Assembly: GCF_029784155.1 (NCBI RefSeq)
Contig: NC_073693.1
Location: forward strand, 137,133,988-137,197,987
DNA: 64,000 nt
Direction: 5' to 3'
Source: Uranotaenia lowii
Taxonomy: Eukaryota; Arthropoda; Insecta; Diptera; Culicidae
The stretch's first letter is position 1, and every line of letters begins with the position of its first letter. Below the pieces are notes generated by a model. It did not search any database. It was not told the origin of the DNA and worked only from the letters and a program-made list of their open reading frames with translations. The position numbers and the translations under genes were made by a program. Below are positions 28,401-43,400 of the stretch, piece by piece.

Positions 28401-31400
28401 TAGATTATACATATGTCCTATCTCAAAAATGCATGTTTTTATTCGATTTTTTCTGTAATGTAAACAAGAATCACACAAAAACTTGATCTCTTGTTACATG
28501 TTCTGTCTTCTGTGCGTTTATCAATAAACCGAAAGAAATGGTAGCATCTTTTTTTCTGGCATTTTTCCCGCATGGGACAATTCCCGATTTTCAAAAGTTA
28601 AAATTGAGCTAAATATTGAATGAAAATATTTTCGCAGCCACATAAAATTAGTTCTTCGAGGTCATATCGTTTGTCAGAAATTTGATCTTTGAACTAACGT
28701 TTTTGACAGTTTTTCGATGCAAACAAAATATTTGATTTTTTTTAGATTTTTTTTAATGTTTTATTAATCAAATGAAAATTTGAAGTATGGTTATGATTAT
28801 TTTTGATTTTTGAGGTACTGTAAACTAAATTGAAAACAGCTGAAAATAAATAAAGTCAGGTAAAAAAAATTCTCAATGTTCAATCTATTTAAAAGCTACC
28901 ATTGATCATTAGATTTTTGTAACAATAGCTTTTCAGTAAATTTGTCAACCGAGGTAAGACTTCAAGGCTGAATAACTGAATTCATATCTCTCGTTTAACG
29001 TTCTATTAAAATTAATGTTTTTTTCATCAAATAATCTGATATTTTAGTCGGACTCTTCAAAATAACTCCCCCATTGTAAATGTGTTTGATAGATTTCTGC
29101 TTATTTTTCCAAGTTTCGTTTCAGTATAACGTGTTTTTCTAAAAAAAAATCGTTCCTGATGCCGATTCGAACTTCGTCAATTCTGGACTAGTGTATAATT
29201 TCAGTTATAAGATAGATGATAAGCTTAAATCTTAGTTTTTGAGATGTGGATTCAATTGAAGACTGTCTGATTTCAACACATGAATTCACATCACAATTCA
29301 ATTTTTCTTATTTTGAATTGAATTTTTATATTTCTTCATCCCGCTTTTAAAGTTCTATTTTTTCAGATATTCGCAAAGAAAGTGCGCAATGGTAGAAATC
29401 TTTAATTAATTAACGCTATAAAAGATAACTATCAAGACTTAACGTTTTAAAACTTCACAGTTGTGAAACGTTATTTAATTTTAAAAAAAATTATATTCAC
29501 TGCAGTGCACAATATACTTGAGCAAAGAAATAAGCTAAGTTTGTGGCCGAGAAATCTCGATTTTTCAAATATTCTCGACTTTTCCCGGCATTTTACTCAT
29601 TAATATAGAGTCACGACATTTTAATGCTCCTCCCACATTATTAAAAATCCTGGAAGAGAAAGTTCAGTCATGATGAAATGAATGTATTTTAGGATTTCAT
29701 ATTATTTAATAATCCATAAAAAAATTTCCCGGTTTTGATTTGAAATTCCCGGTTTTTTCCCGGTTTTCCCGGTCTCATTTTAAATTCCCGGTTTTTTCCC
29801 GGTTTTCCCGGTTTTCTCGGTTCGTTGGCCACCCTGCGTTCTACTATTGTTTAAATCCTTCCATATTTATTTGATCTTTTGAAACAATTTCCCATAGTTT
29901 TATTTTTAATTAAATCAAATGTTATCAAAAGGACTTTTTTGGTTTAATTTTCAAATAAAACCGTGCTTTCTAATGATTTTTTTAAGAAGGTTGATTGGCA
30001 TAGTCCCTTTTTCAGATAAAAAAAAACTGTTAATCGTAGTAGAGAAATACTCCAACATAATTCAGCAGATTAATCAGCTTGTCTCGCTCGACGACATCTG
30101 TGACTTATGAATGCGACATTTATTATGATCAACCCGCGACGATAAATAAGCATCAGAATATTTGGTATCGATTCAAGTAAGTAGATATAGGTATTTATGG
30201 AACCCGTCCAGGGATAATCACATTAAGCGAGAATTTTCATAATGGGTTTTTATCCTTATAAGTAAGTAACTTGAATAAACAACACCATGCGACACTTAAA
30301 GTGCTACGGAACAAGTCGTTCCAATTTAGTCAATCCACACCGAGGAGAACAAGGAAAAACAGCGCTGATGATGATGATTCGCTCGCTGGAAGGAGAACTT
30401 TTGTGAAAGAATAAAAAAATGTTACATGCACCGAGTAAGTTTAATTGGGTCCTTGGGATTCTTCTCTAACAGATGGGGAAAAAAGTTGTCCCGTCACAGA
30501 TTGTGATTGATTCGAACAATGACCATAAACTTTGTATCGTTCGTTTGTTGATCGCTAGGTGCTGATTATCACTTATTGTTTCTGGATTCTATCATTGAGA
30601 AACAATTAAATACATTTTATGTTATATTCCATTAAAAAGATTGTTTTACTTTTGAAATTGCCTACAGAAAAGGTAACCTTTTTGTCGCAATCTATTTTTG
30701 GACATAAGTTACATAACACCTATCGAGTACATTCGAAATAAACATCTTCACAGATGATGGGGTGCTTCATGAACTTGACACCGTGCAATGTGATTTCACA
30801 CAACATCAATGCAACAATCCATTCCATGAGTAAGACGATTTGTATTTTTTTCTCTCTCCTTCTGTACCGTTTGCCGTTAATTCAACAACAGGTTAATTGA
30901 CGATACCGGTTCAAGTCGAATTTCATCTAAGTATGGCGGCGGCAGAAGCCGGTTTAATTCTCTCTAAACCAGAAGTGCTCTCAAGAAACATTCCATCAAG
31001 GACGTAGGTACCTCTACCTGTTGGAGGTAATTATCTCAAGGTTTCGTGCAGAGACATTTGCACGTGTGAATTGTTATTTCTTCATTAGAGATGCTCACAT
31101 TTGAATGAAGTCGTGATATGACGGGTAATTAAAAAAAGATCCTGTTTAACGTTTTGTATTCATGTTTCTTGTTATGTTTTGAAGTGATTTTAAGTTTTAG
31201 GCATCACTTGAAGATATTATTCATCTATCAAAATCTTGATTGTGTAAAGTTGTGAAGAATTTCTATACCATACTTTGAAATATATTAATTTCAGATTACG
31301 CAAGCTATGTAAGTATGTAACACCGGGTATATTACTATTTAACATTTATCCCATAAATCCCATACTTCATATCTGTTTATAAACCTTCTCTTGTCCGCTA

Positions 31401-34400
31401 ATTTGATTCCAATTAATCAACCATATTTGTTACTAACCAACATTTAAATTACATGTTCTTACCTGAGTCTAAAAGAAGTAAATAATTTTTTGAGATTCCA
31501 CAAAATAATCAACAACATCAGCCACAAATTGTCAGAATTTCTGTTATAAATATTGCATTCCCCATAAGGGCTGTCACCTGTCAATAAAATCAATTTAACG
31601 TGATTTCTATTTATCCAGCATACCTGTGGCACTGATGACAATACCTTCCGATATCTCACTCCCTTTTCCAGACTTCCCCACCTGGTTCCGGTTTTATTTG
31701 TTCTACCAACGCAACCGACCAATTGAGACGTTGACTATAATAACCATACACAATAAGTTCTCGATCTTAACGGGGGGGCCCAGATCGAGTGTAAAATACA
31801 TATCATTGGATTAGCGCCTAGTCCCATTGATAGAAAAGAGGTGGGCCATTTCGGGACCCAGCCGAGAATGAGATATAACTTTTGTGCCTGACTGGAGCAA
31901 TGAATGCCGACGACGACGCTAGACGACACCGATAATCAAAGTTTCTTGCCGCCGACGGCGCTGCCGTCAACGAGGGTTGGATAAGAAATCTCCTCCCACC
32001 TTAGGGCCAATTATCCAAATGACAAACTGCTTCCATAAACGAGTGAATTTAAACGAGTCCGGCAGCTGCCCATTAAGAGGCCCTTAACTTTGTGGGGTTT
32101 TTTTCCCAACTTTTCCTACAACTAATGAATTTCGCAATCCATAAAGAGTTCCGCCGAACAATGTTGGTGGTGGAAGGGAGGGAGTAAAATCAAGATTGCT
32201 TCACACATCGGATTGTTTCCTGCTTCGGAAGGGTTCCTCGTAAGAATTGGCATAACTTGTGTAAAACAGCGTGTAGTTACGTTGTGACCGCTCGTGTTTG
32301 TTTTTTGTTATTATTTTTGCTCCTACAACTGTTGAGCAGCACAAGTTCCACCGTCGGGTTTTTTTTGTTATTTTCATTTCCATCATTCCGCTTTGGTGTT
32401 TAGCTTACTGACTAACAACATCTATTCGATGGCAATGTGATAGCCGCTCATGTAGCATATATTAATTAATTAGTTGGAATCGATGTTTAAGCACGATTCT
32501 TTGACGGTAGGTACCTTTGTATCGTATTGCTTTAGATACCGCCAAGCCATAATACTTGGTTTGCGCGGTGCAAAAGTACGAATACCGCCCTCCTAGAGCA
32601 TGGTTATTTATATGTTTTACAGCAGCTGACATGTTGTCTAATAAATCTTGAAAGTCGTGATAGCAATAGCTTATTGCGACCATTTATTGCAATCAATTAT
32701 TGTCAACAAATTATAGGATTATCTTTTAATATTTCATTCTGAATGGAGGTCCAGAGCTTAAAAGCATTTCAATCACCAAAAGCGTGGTTGAATCCAATGG
32801 ATTTTATTGCTTTAGCTTTAGGGAATATTGTAACACATCCTCCAAAGTTAATTCTTTGTCAAACCGAAGTACACATTTGCGAATAATTGTTTTACATTTT
32901 CAAATGATCCTTTTTCAAACCATGTTTTGATGTGCAGCAGGTTCAAAGCAGATGTATTTTCGAGCAACTTGCTTCAAGGGTAAAACCTTCTGTTCAGTCC
33001 CAAACTAAGAATACAATTCAATTTTGAAAACATGACACCACGCCATAAGGTTTCAAACTAGTTCTGATTGTCCACCAGATCGACTTGCATTATGGTCAAC
33101 ATTGCAAATGATAGGTTTAGAAATAAAGTACGACTGTAAATTTGTATCATTGCGTCATTCAGTACCGCAGCTTAATCTACGCACACGCAGGAAACGATAC
33201 TACTCGGAAACTTCCCAGAGGACGATAGTTATTCTACCAAGCAAGCACGTGACCCAGCAGATGCCTTAATCTTCTGCCTTAAATACTTCTTTGCCAACGA
33301 TGTCCAATGCAGAGAACGTAAGCCTCAAACGTCACGCGTAAGAAACGGAACTTCTCTGGCTGAGGAGTATCCACTAGGGTGGCAACCAAATTTGTCATCT
33401 CGAATTTCGAAAACCGACCATATACATTTTGTAGATTGGCCAAAAAACTGACTTGTGAAAAATTTCAGCTCAATCGGACTTGATTCAGGGGTGCCTCAAA
33501 GCGCTCAATGTTTCGGTTTTTTTTTGTTTTCTCATTAAAAACTATGAATTCAACAAATTTATTCCAATCGTATTCAAAAACGGGCGATTAGAGACAAGTA
33601 GTTTCTGGTTAAGTTTTTGAAATAGAATCAAGCTTCAAGATGTGGAATTTTGTTGGTGTTTTACCCTAAAAGTTCGCAAAAATTAAGGAAAAATTAAGGA
33701 AAAGATCGTAGAAACTTAAGATCTTGTGCAACATATGCGTATTAAGTGTCTCATTAAATATTGTGAACATCGTAGTTATGTTAATACAAAATTTACAATG
33801 GTTATGATAAGTATAAAAAAAAAACAATTTTAAGTATGTTTTAAACTAAAAGCTTTATAGCTCTGCACTGAATAAAGATAGAGCTCTCATTATTTCAACA
33901 AAGTTTCATATTTTCATGAAATTTACAACATTGTAGAAACAGTTTTGTATCAATCTCCTCAAACATAAAAGTTTGTGTTTTTATTTTATCGTAGTAAGCT
34001 GTGACTGATTTCTGATACTTTTACGTTACGGGGAACGGTCTAACGAGTAAATGTTCTGAAGACACCTAACAGCTAAAATTAAAACTTAAAGCACTAGGAA
34101 AAAAGTGTCACTTTAGGAAACTGGAGGAAAGCTGCTTGTGCGTTTTCTAATTGTTTGGAAATTTGTAAAAGATGCTACAAATTTTCGAAAATTTATATGA
34201 ACGACGGATTCCTTGAAATTTGTTGTTTACACCAGTATTCATTTTGTAGGGGTTTTCTGAGGATTCGTATGGTTTATGACTGTGCACAGAATCGAATTTT
34301 CAGACAACCAGAAGTCGTATTTTATTTTACAGATTATATCGTTTAGAATGTTATTTAAACTCATTTTCGTATATCTGCACCTACAATGTGCGGCCCATGC

Positions 34401-37400
34401 ATATTCTTTATCGTATTTAAGTGCATTGCATGATTTTACTACGACAAGAAGAGAGACTCGTATTTATGTACATATGAACTCGACCTTTATGTACGACAAT
34501 TTGCAAAAAATTCGTGAATCGACCGATATACGATGATCAACCGTGATTGACAGATTTTGTCGTGCTATGCATAAAATAATTCAAAATTAAGATTTTTTTT
34601 TTTTTAACTTGAAATACGATTTATATTATCAAAACAACCAGGAGTTAGATCTTAGCATAAAGTACATTTTTCCATCAACCATGATTGCTTAAATGATAGA
34701 TTATATTTTAAAAAGAAAAATTATAAAATGTCGGAAGAGTGGTACCTACAGTTGATTAGTTCAGCGATACAAAAGTACTAAGGTTGCTGGTAATAAAAGT
34801 TCTTCCCAGAGTGTTCACATTGAGCGATGCGGCGAAACATTTCTACCCGAAATCCAGGACGATGCTGTATCCAATATCGAACCTGTCGATGAAAATAAAA
34901 ATTCCCAGAAAATTTCCAACATAGATCATAAAGCCTCCGAAAACTGTAAAATACTGTTATTATACATCTGGAATTGAAAAGTGCATTGGACGGATTAAAT
35001 GGAAGATCCCACCCCCCTCCCCCTCCCCCCTCATAAGGGGCCGTCTTAAAATTAGATTGCATTTCAACTAGAAGTTCTCATAATAAGCTTCCGTGACAAA
35101 TATCAGCCTATTCGACCTCATGGTGACTGATTTTTAAAATGTGCAACCATTGGAAAAAATCGGACAACATTATGCACGACACAAAATTTGCCTGTGCAAC
35201 TATTGGGCACAGACAAGCTGTTTTAAATGATTTTTTAAATTTTTATGTCACTTTTTTTCAAACATTTGAACTTTTGGATCTTATTTACCAATCCTGTATG
35301 AGTGCAACGACAAAAAAAATCGAGTGAATTTGGTTGAAATGACTAAAACACAGCATAAACACTAAAATCATGTGCTTAGCTGTGAAACGATTGGCAAATC
35401 ACCCTATTTCATTTTTATTTTTGCGTCCAATATTGAGATTCCTTATTTATTTGATAAAATCAAAGAGAGAGGGGAGAAGAGAAGAGAGAAGTTTCAGGTC
35501 TGACTTGAATTTAGAATATATCATCGAATGTATATCATTTTAACATAACAGGTTGAAAAATGCGACCGCGATACGGTCACGCACTTTGAATTCCATACGA
35601 ATTATTGCGGGGGCTATCGGCTAAGAGAAGCACGTGTTCTGTTGTTTTATAAACTTTTCATTTGTCTAGACTTTCTACTGCCTCAGCTATTCACAGCGTT
35701 CCGGAGAATGACCAGATGTAAAATTGTTTTCATTTGTATAAATTGTTGTGTAAGCTTATTTATAAACGGAAATTCGATTGTTTTTAAATTAATTTACAAT
35801 ATATTGAATATATTTATAGCATCAATGCTACCAGCATCTAAGAAAGTTGTGAATGAACTTTTAATCCAACAAAGGGATGATGGGAACGATTCCAAATTGG
35901 AACAAAAATGTTTAGTCATCTCAACCTTTAAAACAAAACAGCGGTCAAAGAAGCACACAATCCGAATGGTGAATTAAAAAAAACGAATAAATAAAGGCTT
36001 AAATCAACTTCGTCATGCCTGATAGACTAAGTCCATTAAGCACTTTGAGACCAACAACAACAACAAGCAATGAAAATTCAGAAGGGTTCATTCATGAAAT
36101 GAAAGCGTTGTACGATAACAGGATGTTAAAAACACTGGAGTTTGGACTCAACAGTTCGTAAAAAATGACATCAAAAATGTACAAATACTATTAAAATTAA
36201 TTTTTTGAAATTTGAGTATATAAAAATATAAACCAACACAAGTTAAGTTCGCATTGTTCTTCTAACCCTACTTGATTTAGATAGAACTATTTCAGGTAGC
36301 ACTCTAAGCTGCTTCCAAGTGCCAATTAGCAAAACAGAGAACGAAACGAAACATAACAGCAAAAAAGAAAAAAAACGCTTCATCCAGCGACTTACCCAAG
36401 ATGTACATCATGGTGAAGCAGTTGTCGAAGGCAAATCCGACCAGGAACCGGTAGAACGCGAACTGAAGGAAGCTCGTTGAGAAGGCGGTGGCAACGCCGG
36501 CCGCAAAGCCGACCACATTACATCCGGCTAGTGCCGGGATTCGTCCGTAACGATCGGCGATCCAGCCGAACAGCAGCCCACCCACGATGGCACCGACGAA
36601 GAAGATCGACTGGGACAGCGTCGCGAGGTAGGCATTCTCGCACACCCACTCGAGCTGTAAATCAAAAGAAAGAGAAACATAAATAAATATAAACCATACA
36701 ATACTATACATAAAATACAATACAATTGTATAAATACAATTCAAACATATTACTAGATTTTTACTAAATTTGAATAATTTAACGAATCAAAAAATTAGAA
36801 GTTTTAAGAGATTTTTCACATTCCCACTGGAAAATGTAAAACCTACATACACCGTTAACAATTACAGGTCAGACTCGATTATCCGTGCATCCTGATTTTT
36901 TTCAGCACGCATGGGGTGTCGATTTAAAATGTACAGTATAGACACAATTTTTATACCTTTTATTTTCTCTATAGTCTTCGATTGATTTTGGTCACTCGCG
37001 GATCACGGTAACAGACAAAGATTTGGTTCCGAATCCGTAAACGCTCCTTTAATCCGTTCGAAGTGAGTGGCATGTTTTAAAATCCTACGATAGCAATTCT
37101 AATTTCTCTTTCTTTCCTCCTGTCTAGATTCCAGCTTTTGCACTCGCTAAATAATTGGTACAACTTCGCAATAAATTCGATATATTCTCAACTACTTTCT
37201 CACCTCTGCTCGATGTTGCCTACTCCAAACTGTACAGTTGCGCACTTCCGGATTACTTGGGTTTCTGCTTGCATAAGCGACTCCACCGGCACTTGTGTGT
37301 TAATTAGGTTGAGATATTTGCCTAGATTTAGTACTTTAAGTTAAATTTCAGAACTAAATTGCTCTTTTTTTCTAATAGAGCTTTAAGGAAAGAATTAAGC

Positions 37401-40400
37401 TATTGTTCAAACACCTTTACCACTTGAATTCAAATTGTAAGAATGATTCTTGTTTGTTTACTTTTTGTATATGTTTTGCTTCTAGCTTTCCCGCTTAATT
37501 CGACCCTATTTGAGTACTGTCACCTATATGAGTGCGTTCAATGCTGTCAGCACGTTAGGCTCGTTCATTGACATCTTCTTTTAGAGTGAACAAATAAAAA
37601 ATATGTTACAGTTCTAATTCTAATTCTAATTTTCTTTATTTATAGAGTATTTTAACCATTGCAGTCATTCGTCCTCAGGCTACAGTCAATCGTAGGATAT
37701 TGATCGATTTTTTTTTATTGAAGACTGCTCACTAGCTTCCGCACAGACTGATTTGCGAATGTTTTAGCTACTTTTTTCGGTCCTTTGCAAAATATTAATA
37801 GAATCTGCAGGCAAAAAGTTTCAATCGGTCTCGTGTGAGGACAATTTGGTGGACTCATCTCCTTCGGTACAATCTGGACTTTGTTGGATTGGTATCTAGC
37901 CATCGTATCCATTGAGCAGTTAACTGATGGAAAATCTTGTCAAAAAGTACTGGGTGATCATGCTTTCAGATCATGGGGAGCAACAGTGTAATACTGGTCA
38001 ACCGGAAGCGTTTTGTAATCAAACTTGCAATGGGTTTCGTCGTTGGTGATAACACTAACCGATTTTCCACACAGCAGTTGATTATACAATTTAAGAGCTC
38101 TTGGTTTGATGGATGCAGCTGGTTTTTGACTCGGCTTTGGCTTCTTCTGTTTCTCAAATGCCTTTAGACCCAATCTTACCTTGGCATGATGGACGATACG
38201 GAGAAGGGATCCACGATTTAGGTCACGTCCTGAACTGAGGCAGTTTTTTTACTTGCGTAAGCACGCATGACTTTCCGGTCCAAAGTTTTGTCCACTGGAT
38301 CCGGGTTTTGCCCAGATTTTTTATTGACCACATAACTGCTTTCCTCTCCTGAATCCACTTCTGAATCTAATAACAGACCGCTCCAATGCTTACTTCTTCC
38401 ATTTTCGCCAATTGAATAAGCGAAACGTTGGGTATAGTATACCATTTGTGCACGATATTCTTGCACGTTTCCGAGGAAATACTTCTCAGCTCACGGTACA
38501 CAAAGTTTTAAATTAAACTGTAAACATCAACACCGAGCAGAAATCAGCTGTTTAAACGTCATCCGGAATCGTGCTTAGACATAATGAGACACCTCGTATC
38601 ATCGAGTCAAAACAATTTCTGATCAAAATCATTGTGTTCTTTCAAACGAGATTTTTAGAAAGTAAGGTCTTTTCTTTATATTTATTATTTCTAAAGTTCA
38701 TTAATTCCTTTCAAATCCGAGAAAAAACTGGACATGGTCTGGTCTTTATGGACTAAGAAATACTTAAATGAAACATTTCAAGTGATTCTGATAACACAAG
38801 GAAGCAAAATTCCCATTTTTCTGAGGTGCAAAGAATTTAAGGTTAAATTTTGAATAATTTTGGTACGCTGATTTCAAATATGCAATAAGGTTGGCTGAAA
38901 TAAGAAAACATCTCAGCAGAATACATTCTTGTGTGAAATTCCATCAGCAATCTTCTCCTTGTTGTTTATCCAAAACCTACTGAAATAACCTTAACTGCCC
39001 AAAAACATAAACTAGGCTTAAAAACTTGAAAAAGTTTGTTCGCACTGTAAGTTTCCGCTTATCAAATTTCGTTTTTTCCACCGGAAGGCTAAATCAAAAC
39101 AAACAATCAGCAACAGCAGTCTTAAAAATCTGTACTTCCTAAGTCAATTCCGTCCTTTTCACCGGAAAGCTAAATCAAAGCAAACAATCACCAGCAGCAG
39201 CCTGAGAAATCTGCGCTTCTTTAGCCATTTCTGTCTTTTTCCACCGAAAAGCCAAACCAAAACAAACATTCAGCAGCAACCTTAAAAAATCTGCGATACC
39301 AAAGCCATTCTGTCTTTTTCCAGAAGCCGAATCAGAAACAATTTTGTTCGTAGCAGCCTTAAAAATCTGTGCTCCCTGAGTCAATCCGTTTTTCTACCGG
39401 AAATCGAATCAAAAATAAATTTTTCGTAGCAGCAGCCTTGACAAACTGCGCATTCTGTCCTTATTCTACCAACTACACGCCATTGTCGTGATTTTACAAT
39501 TCTCATGAATCTCAATTCCGAGATTCACTCAGACACGTCTGTCACTCACAAGAAAAGATCAATGACTGATTTTGTTTTGTTTGTTTTGCCTAGTGTTGCC
39601 AAAATAACAAACGTTGCCATAAGAAGACATTTATTGTATTTTATTTATCTTCAGTGTTTCCGAATACAACTATTATTTTATTTTATTTTAAATTAAATTT
39701 GATTTATATTCTGCATATCTTTCAATTCATCCCTACTTGGCGAACCACGTTTGGCCTACTAATGTGTGGTGGTAGATGCAACGCTATCTGTATCTACTTC
39801 ATAGTAGTTGGCCATGCTGAACAAAAATTTGGTATGTACGATAATGCTTCTAAATAAATTCTACCTGCTCATTTTCACCATCTTTCATTTCTTAAAAAAA
39901 AAGCACTTTTCACCGATTGATCCGATAAATTAAATAACTAGGCCTAATAACTGTTCTTTGAAATTGTCTCAAAAATGAAATGAAATTACAAAGTTGAAAA
40001 TAAAGTTATGCTTCCTTTGCGAAAAACAACGTTTTTATTTTCGATCACTGATTTAACGTTATTATTGTCATTTTTTTTCAAAATTAATGTATCAATGTAT
40101 CATTAAATTATAAATCAGAACATTTTAATAAAATCTTAGCAACGAGTATTTTTTCAACGACTTCTAAGTTCGAAGATATTACATTTTAAAAATTAAAACT
40201 TTTTCTACAAAAGTCTATGGACCAAGTTTGGCGAATTTCGGATGATATATTTTTTTGCTGTGCACACTTGACATGAAATGACCCTTAATTTACCTTTGGC
40301 TGGTAAAATAGATTAATCCAAACTTTTTTCAACGACATTCGAGAAACAGGGCCGGACCGGACTTTTCCCATGTTTGATTTTAAATATTCGGGCAAGTCCG

Positions 40401-43400
40401 GGGAAAACCGGGAAATCCGACAAGCTTAGTCTTAACTACACACATTCAACAACAAAATTTGTAAGGTAGTTGTAAAATTGATATGATTCGAGTTAAACAT
40501 GCAATATTTAAAGTCCCAAATCGAGAGAAGAAACTCCTTTATAAATTGTGTCGAATATTCGTTATAATTTCTGGTATCCCTGATGAAAGTTTTTGAGCCT
40601 TAGATCTTAGAGAATTTAATTCATTTAACAACTTTGTTGAAGGCGGTTTATGCTGTAAATATATTAAAGAATTTGTTTTGGCTCAAAATTCATTGAATTC
40701 CAACATTTTATTGAACGAGAGAAAAAAAAAACAAAAATTAAACTCCGGTAACTACTTACTTAGAAATTCAAATAAATCGCGCATTTCGCAAAAGTTGATT
40801 ATTGATTAAAAATCTTGGATATATTTTTTAGTGTAGCCAACACTATCAATTAATTTTTTGAGTTATAAAATTTCATTTTTTAATAAGTCCTTAGATCTCA
40901 AAATACAAGAGTTGTTAAAGAAAAAATAGGTGCATTTTAGATTAAGCGCACTCAAATTATTGAAAAAAAAGTTCTAAAGCACTAGAGAAAAAAGTTAATT
41001 TTGTAGACCTGCTTAAAAGTTGTGTGTAGTCAAAATGAACAGGAATCAATAATTTCATGTATTTTGCTCAGTTGAATAAATTTTTCAATGACCTTAAACC
41101 TTTTAACTGATTCAGTAAGAAATTACTATTTTTATATTGTGGACCCCTCTAAATTTTTTTCGCAATTGTATGCTCTCTAAGAAGTTGAACATTGCCAAGT
41201 GACAGGTAGGCATAGAGATTTTGCTTACAATCGCTGAATGGTATTTCATTCATTCTGGCCGTATTTCTTTTTCCTTTCATAAGTAATAAGTTTCTTAGTA
41301 ATGTTTCATTAGCAAACTCACCGTTGACTTTATGATTCCGAGTAGTTTTCCAACGTTCTGATAAAAAAGTTAATATTTTACGTAACTTTAAGAAAAATAA
41401 ATCCGCGTCGTAGCTCTTCGAGTTACAGTACTTTTACAATTTTCCAAAAAAAAAACTGACAGTTTGAAAACCCTGGTACGAAAGAAATTTAAAACACGTA
41501 CATTCTACATACAGTAGCGATCAAAAAGAAAAGATGTAGGGTGAAGAAGCACACTCTCTTCCAACTTTGACAAGCTGCCATTTCTCTATCACGTTATGGT
41601 TTTCCATGGAATTTTCAAAAAAAAAAGCTAGAGTTCAACTATCAAACTAATGCTTCACAAAATTTGAAGACTGTACGTTAGGGTGGCAGCCAAATGGGTC
41701 ATGTCAGATTTCGCGAACCATTCTTGTTCATTTTGTAGATTGGCCCTAAAAACTGACCTGTGCAAAATTTCAGCTTAATCGGACTTGATGGTGCCTCGAA
41801 GCTCCAAGTTTCGTTTTTTTTTACCCTCAAAAATCACCAAAGGGGATTCCAAAAGAAATAGGAAAAAAATCGAAATTTTAATGTCGATGCCAAATGACTT
41901 AAAAATACACGATACGTCAAGATCTGTTGTTATCTCCAAAAAAAAATTGGGCCAAAAATTGACTCTCTGGAACGATATTCCGAAAAACGGCCAGTTTTCC
42001 GAAAAAAAACGAAGTTCTAGAAAGTCTATTTTTGACAATTTTTTTTTCGAAATAACATCAGATCTCGACGTTTCATGTATTTCTAAGTCATTTGGCATGA
42101 AAATTAAAATAAGGCAGTGGTTTTTGAAAATTTTAAATTGGCTTTTGACAAGTTTTTTTTATAATTTTTTAGGTGATTGTTAGAGTTAAAAAAACGAAAC
42201 TTTGAGCTCTTTGAGGCTTCTCTAAATCAAGTCCGATTAAGCTGAAACATTGCACGAGTCAGTTTTATTTGGGCAAATCTACAAAATGTATATGGTCGGT
42301 TTTCAAAATTCGATCATGAAATTTTTCCCATTCATCCATTGCTACCCTACTGTGCGTTTTATAATAAGCTTGCCAGATTGCCCGGATATTTAACACAAAA
42401 TTTGACAAAAGTCCGGCCCGACCCGGCCCGGTTGCCCGAATTTCAGTTAGGAATGCCCGGATTTGGCCCGGATTTATTCACTTTATTTGCCAAGACAAAA
42501 AAAAATGGTGTTATAATTTTTTTTTTATTTATGCATCTAAAACGAATTTTTTTGAACAAGTTTTTTAAAAATAACCAAGAGAAGTTTTTTGAAAGCGTTA
42601 AATACAATTTAAAAACTGCTGATGAAAAATAAAATTTTTCGTGTTTTTTTTCTTGATTTGTGTTGAGTAATTCCTGGATTTGGATCAAATTTGCCCGGAT
42701 ATTGTCCGGATTTTTGGTCATCATTTTGGAATAAAATACCCGGATTTTGCCAGGTTTTCAGTTGAAAATAGCCCGGATTTTCAGGCCCGGGTACGTGCTG
42801 ACAAAATTCTGGCAACCTTATTTTATAATGATAAAGATACAATTATTCCCGTAAAAAAAGGAAATTTTAAATTACTTCGCAAAACTTGCTGTATCTTTGC
42901 ATTGAAAAAACTTTAAATTTGGTCAAAAGATTTAAAAATGTTTGATCTAGTGCATAGCAAAACTTTAATGAAGTCGATCCTCGCGATCGAAAAAAGTGAT
43001 GGTTTGAAAATGAGGTTCATTATCACCCGACGAGACTTCATTCATTTTCGGACGGGTGTTTGTATGGAAAATATCGTGTTGAAACATTGTCAATTCTTAA
43101 ACAAAGCAGGTTTAAAGTTTCTATAAATCTACAACATTTTTTGAGTTTAATTTTAATTTTGCGAAAAATTAAAAAAAAACAAAAATATTTTTCATAAAAA
43201 CATTTGTCCAAAAAAGAATGAAATCGCCTGTAGGATGATAATGCGGTTTTGATTTTTTTTGCCTTTTTAAAACTGTAGGCATCAGCAATCAAGATCTGGT
43301 TCCGGGATTAAATCAGGATTAGGAGACGGGATCAGAATCGGGATAAAGGTACAGGACCCAGACTCAGGATCAGAAACCGGAATCGGGATAAACAATTAAG

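Noticed and set aside
31459..32386. Cluster of short minus-strand ORFs as an unknown host gene
   Set aside because: No conserved motif, no coherent splice-linked frame, and codon use looks random.
41775..42183. ORFs of 107 and 132 codons on opposite strands
   Set aside because: They are mirror images produced by the inverted arms of the fold-back MITE, and match no protein family.
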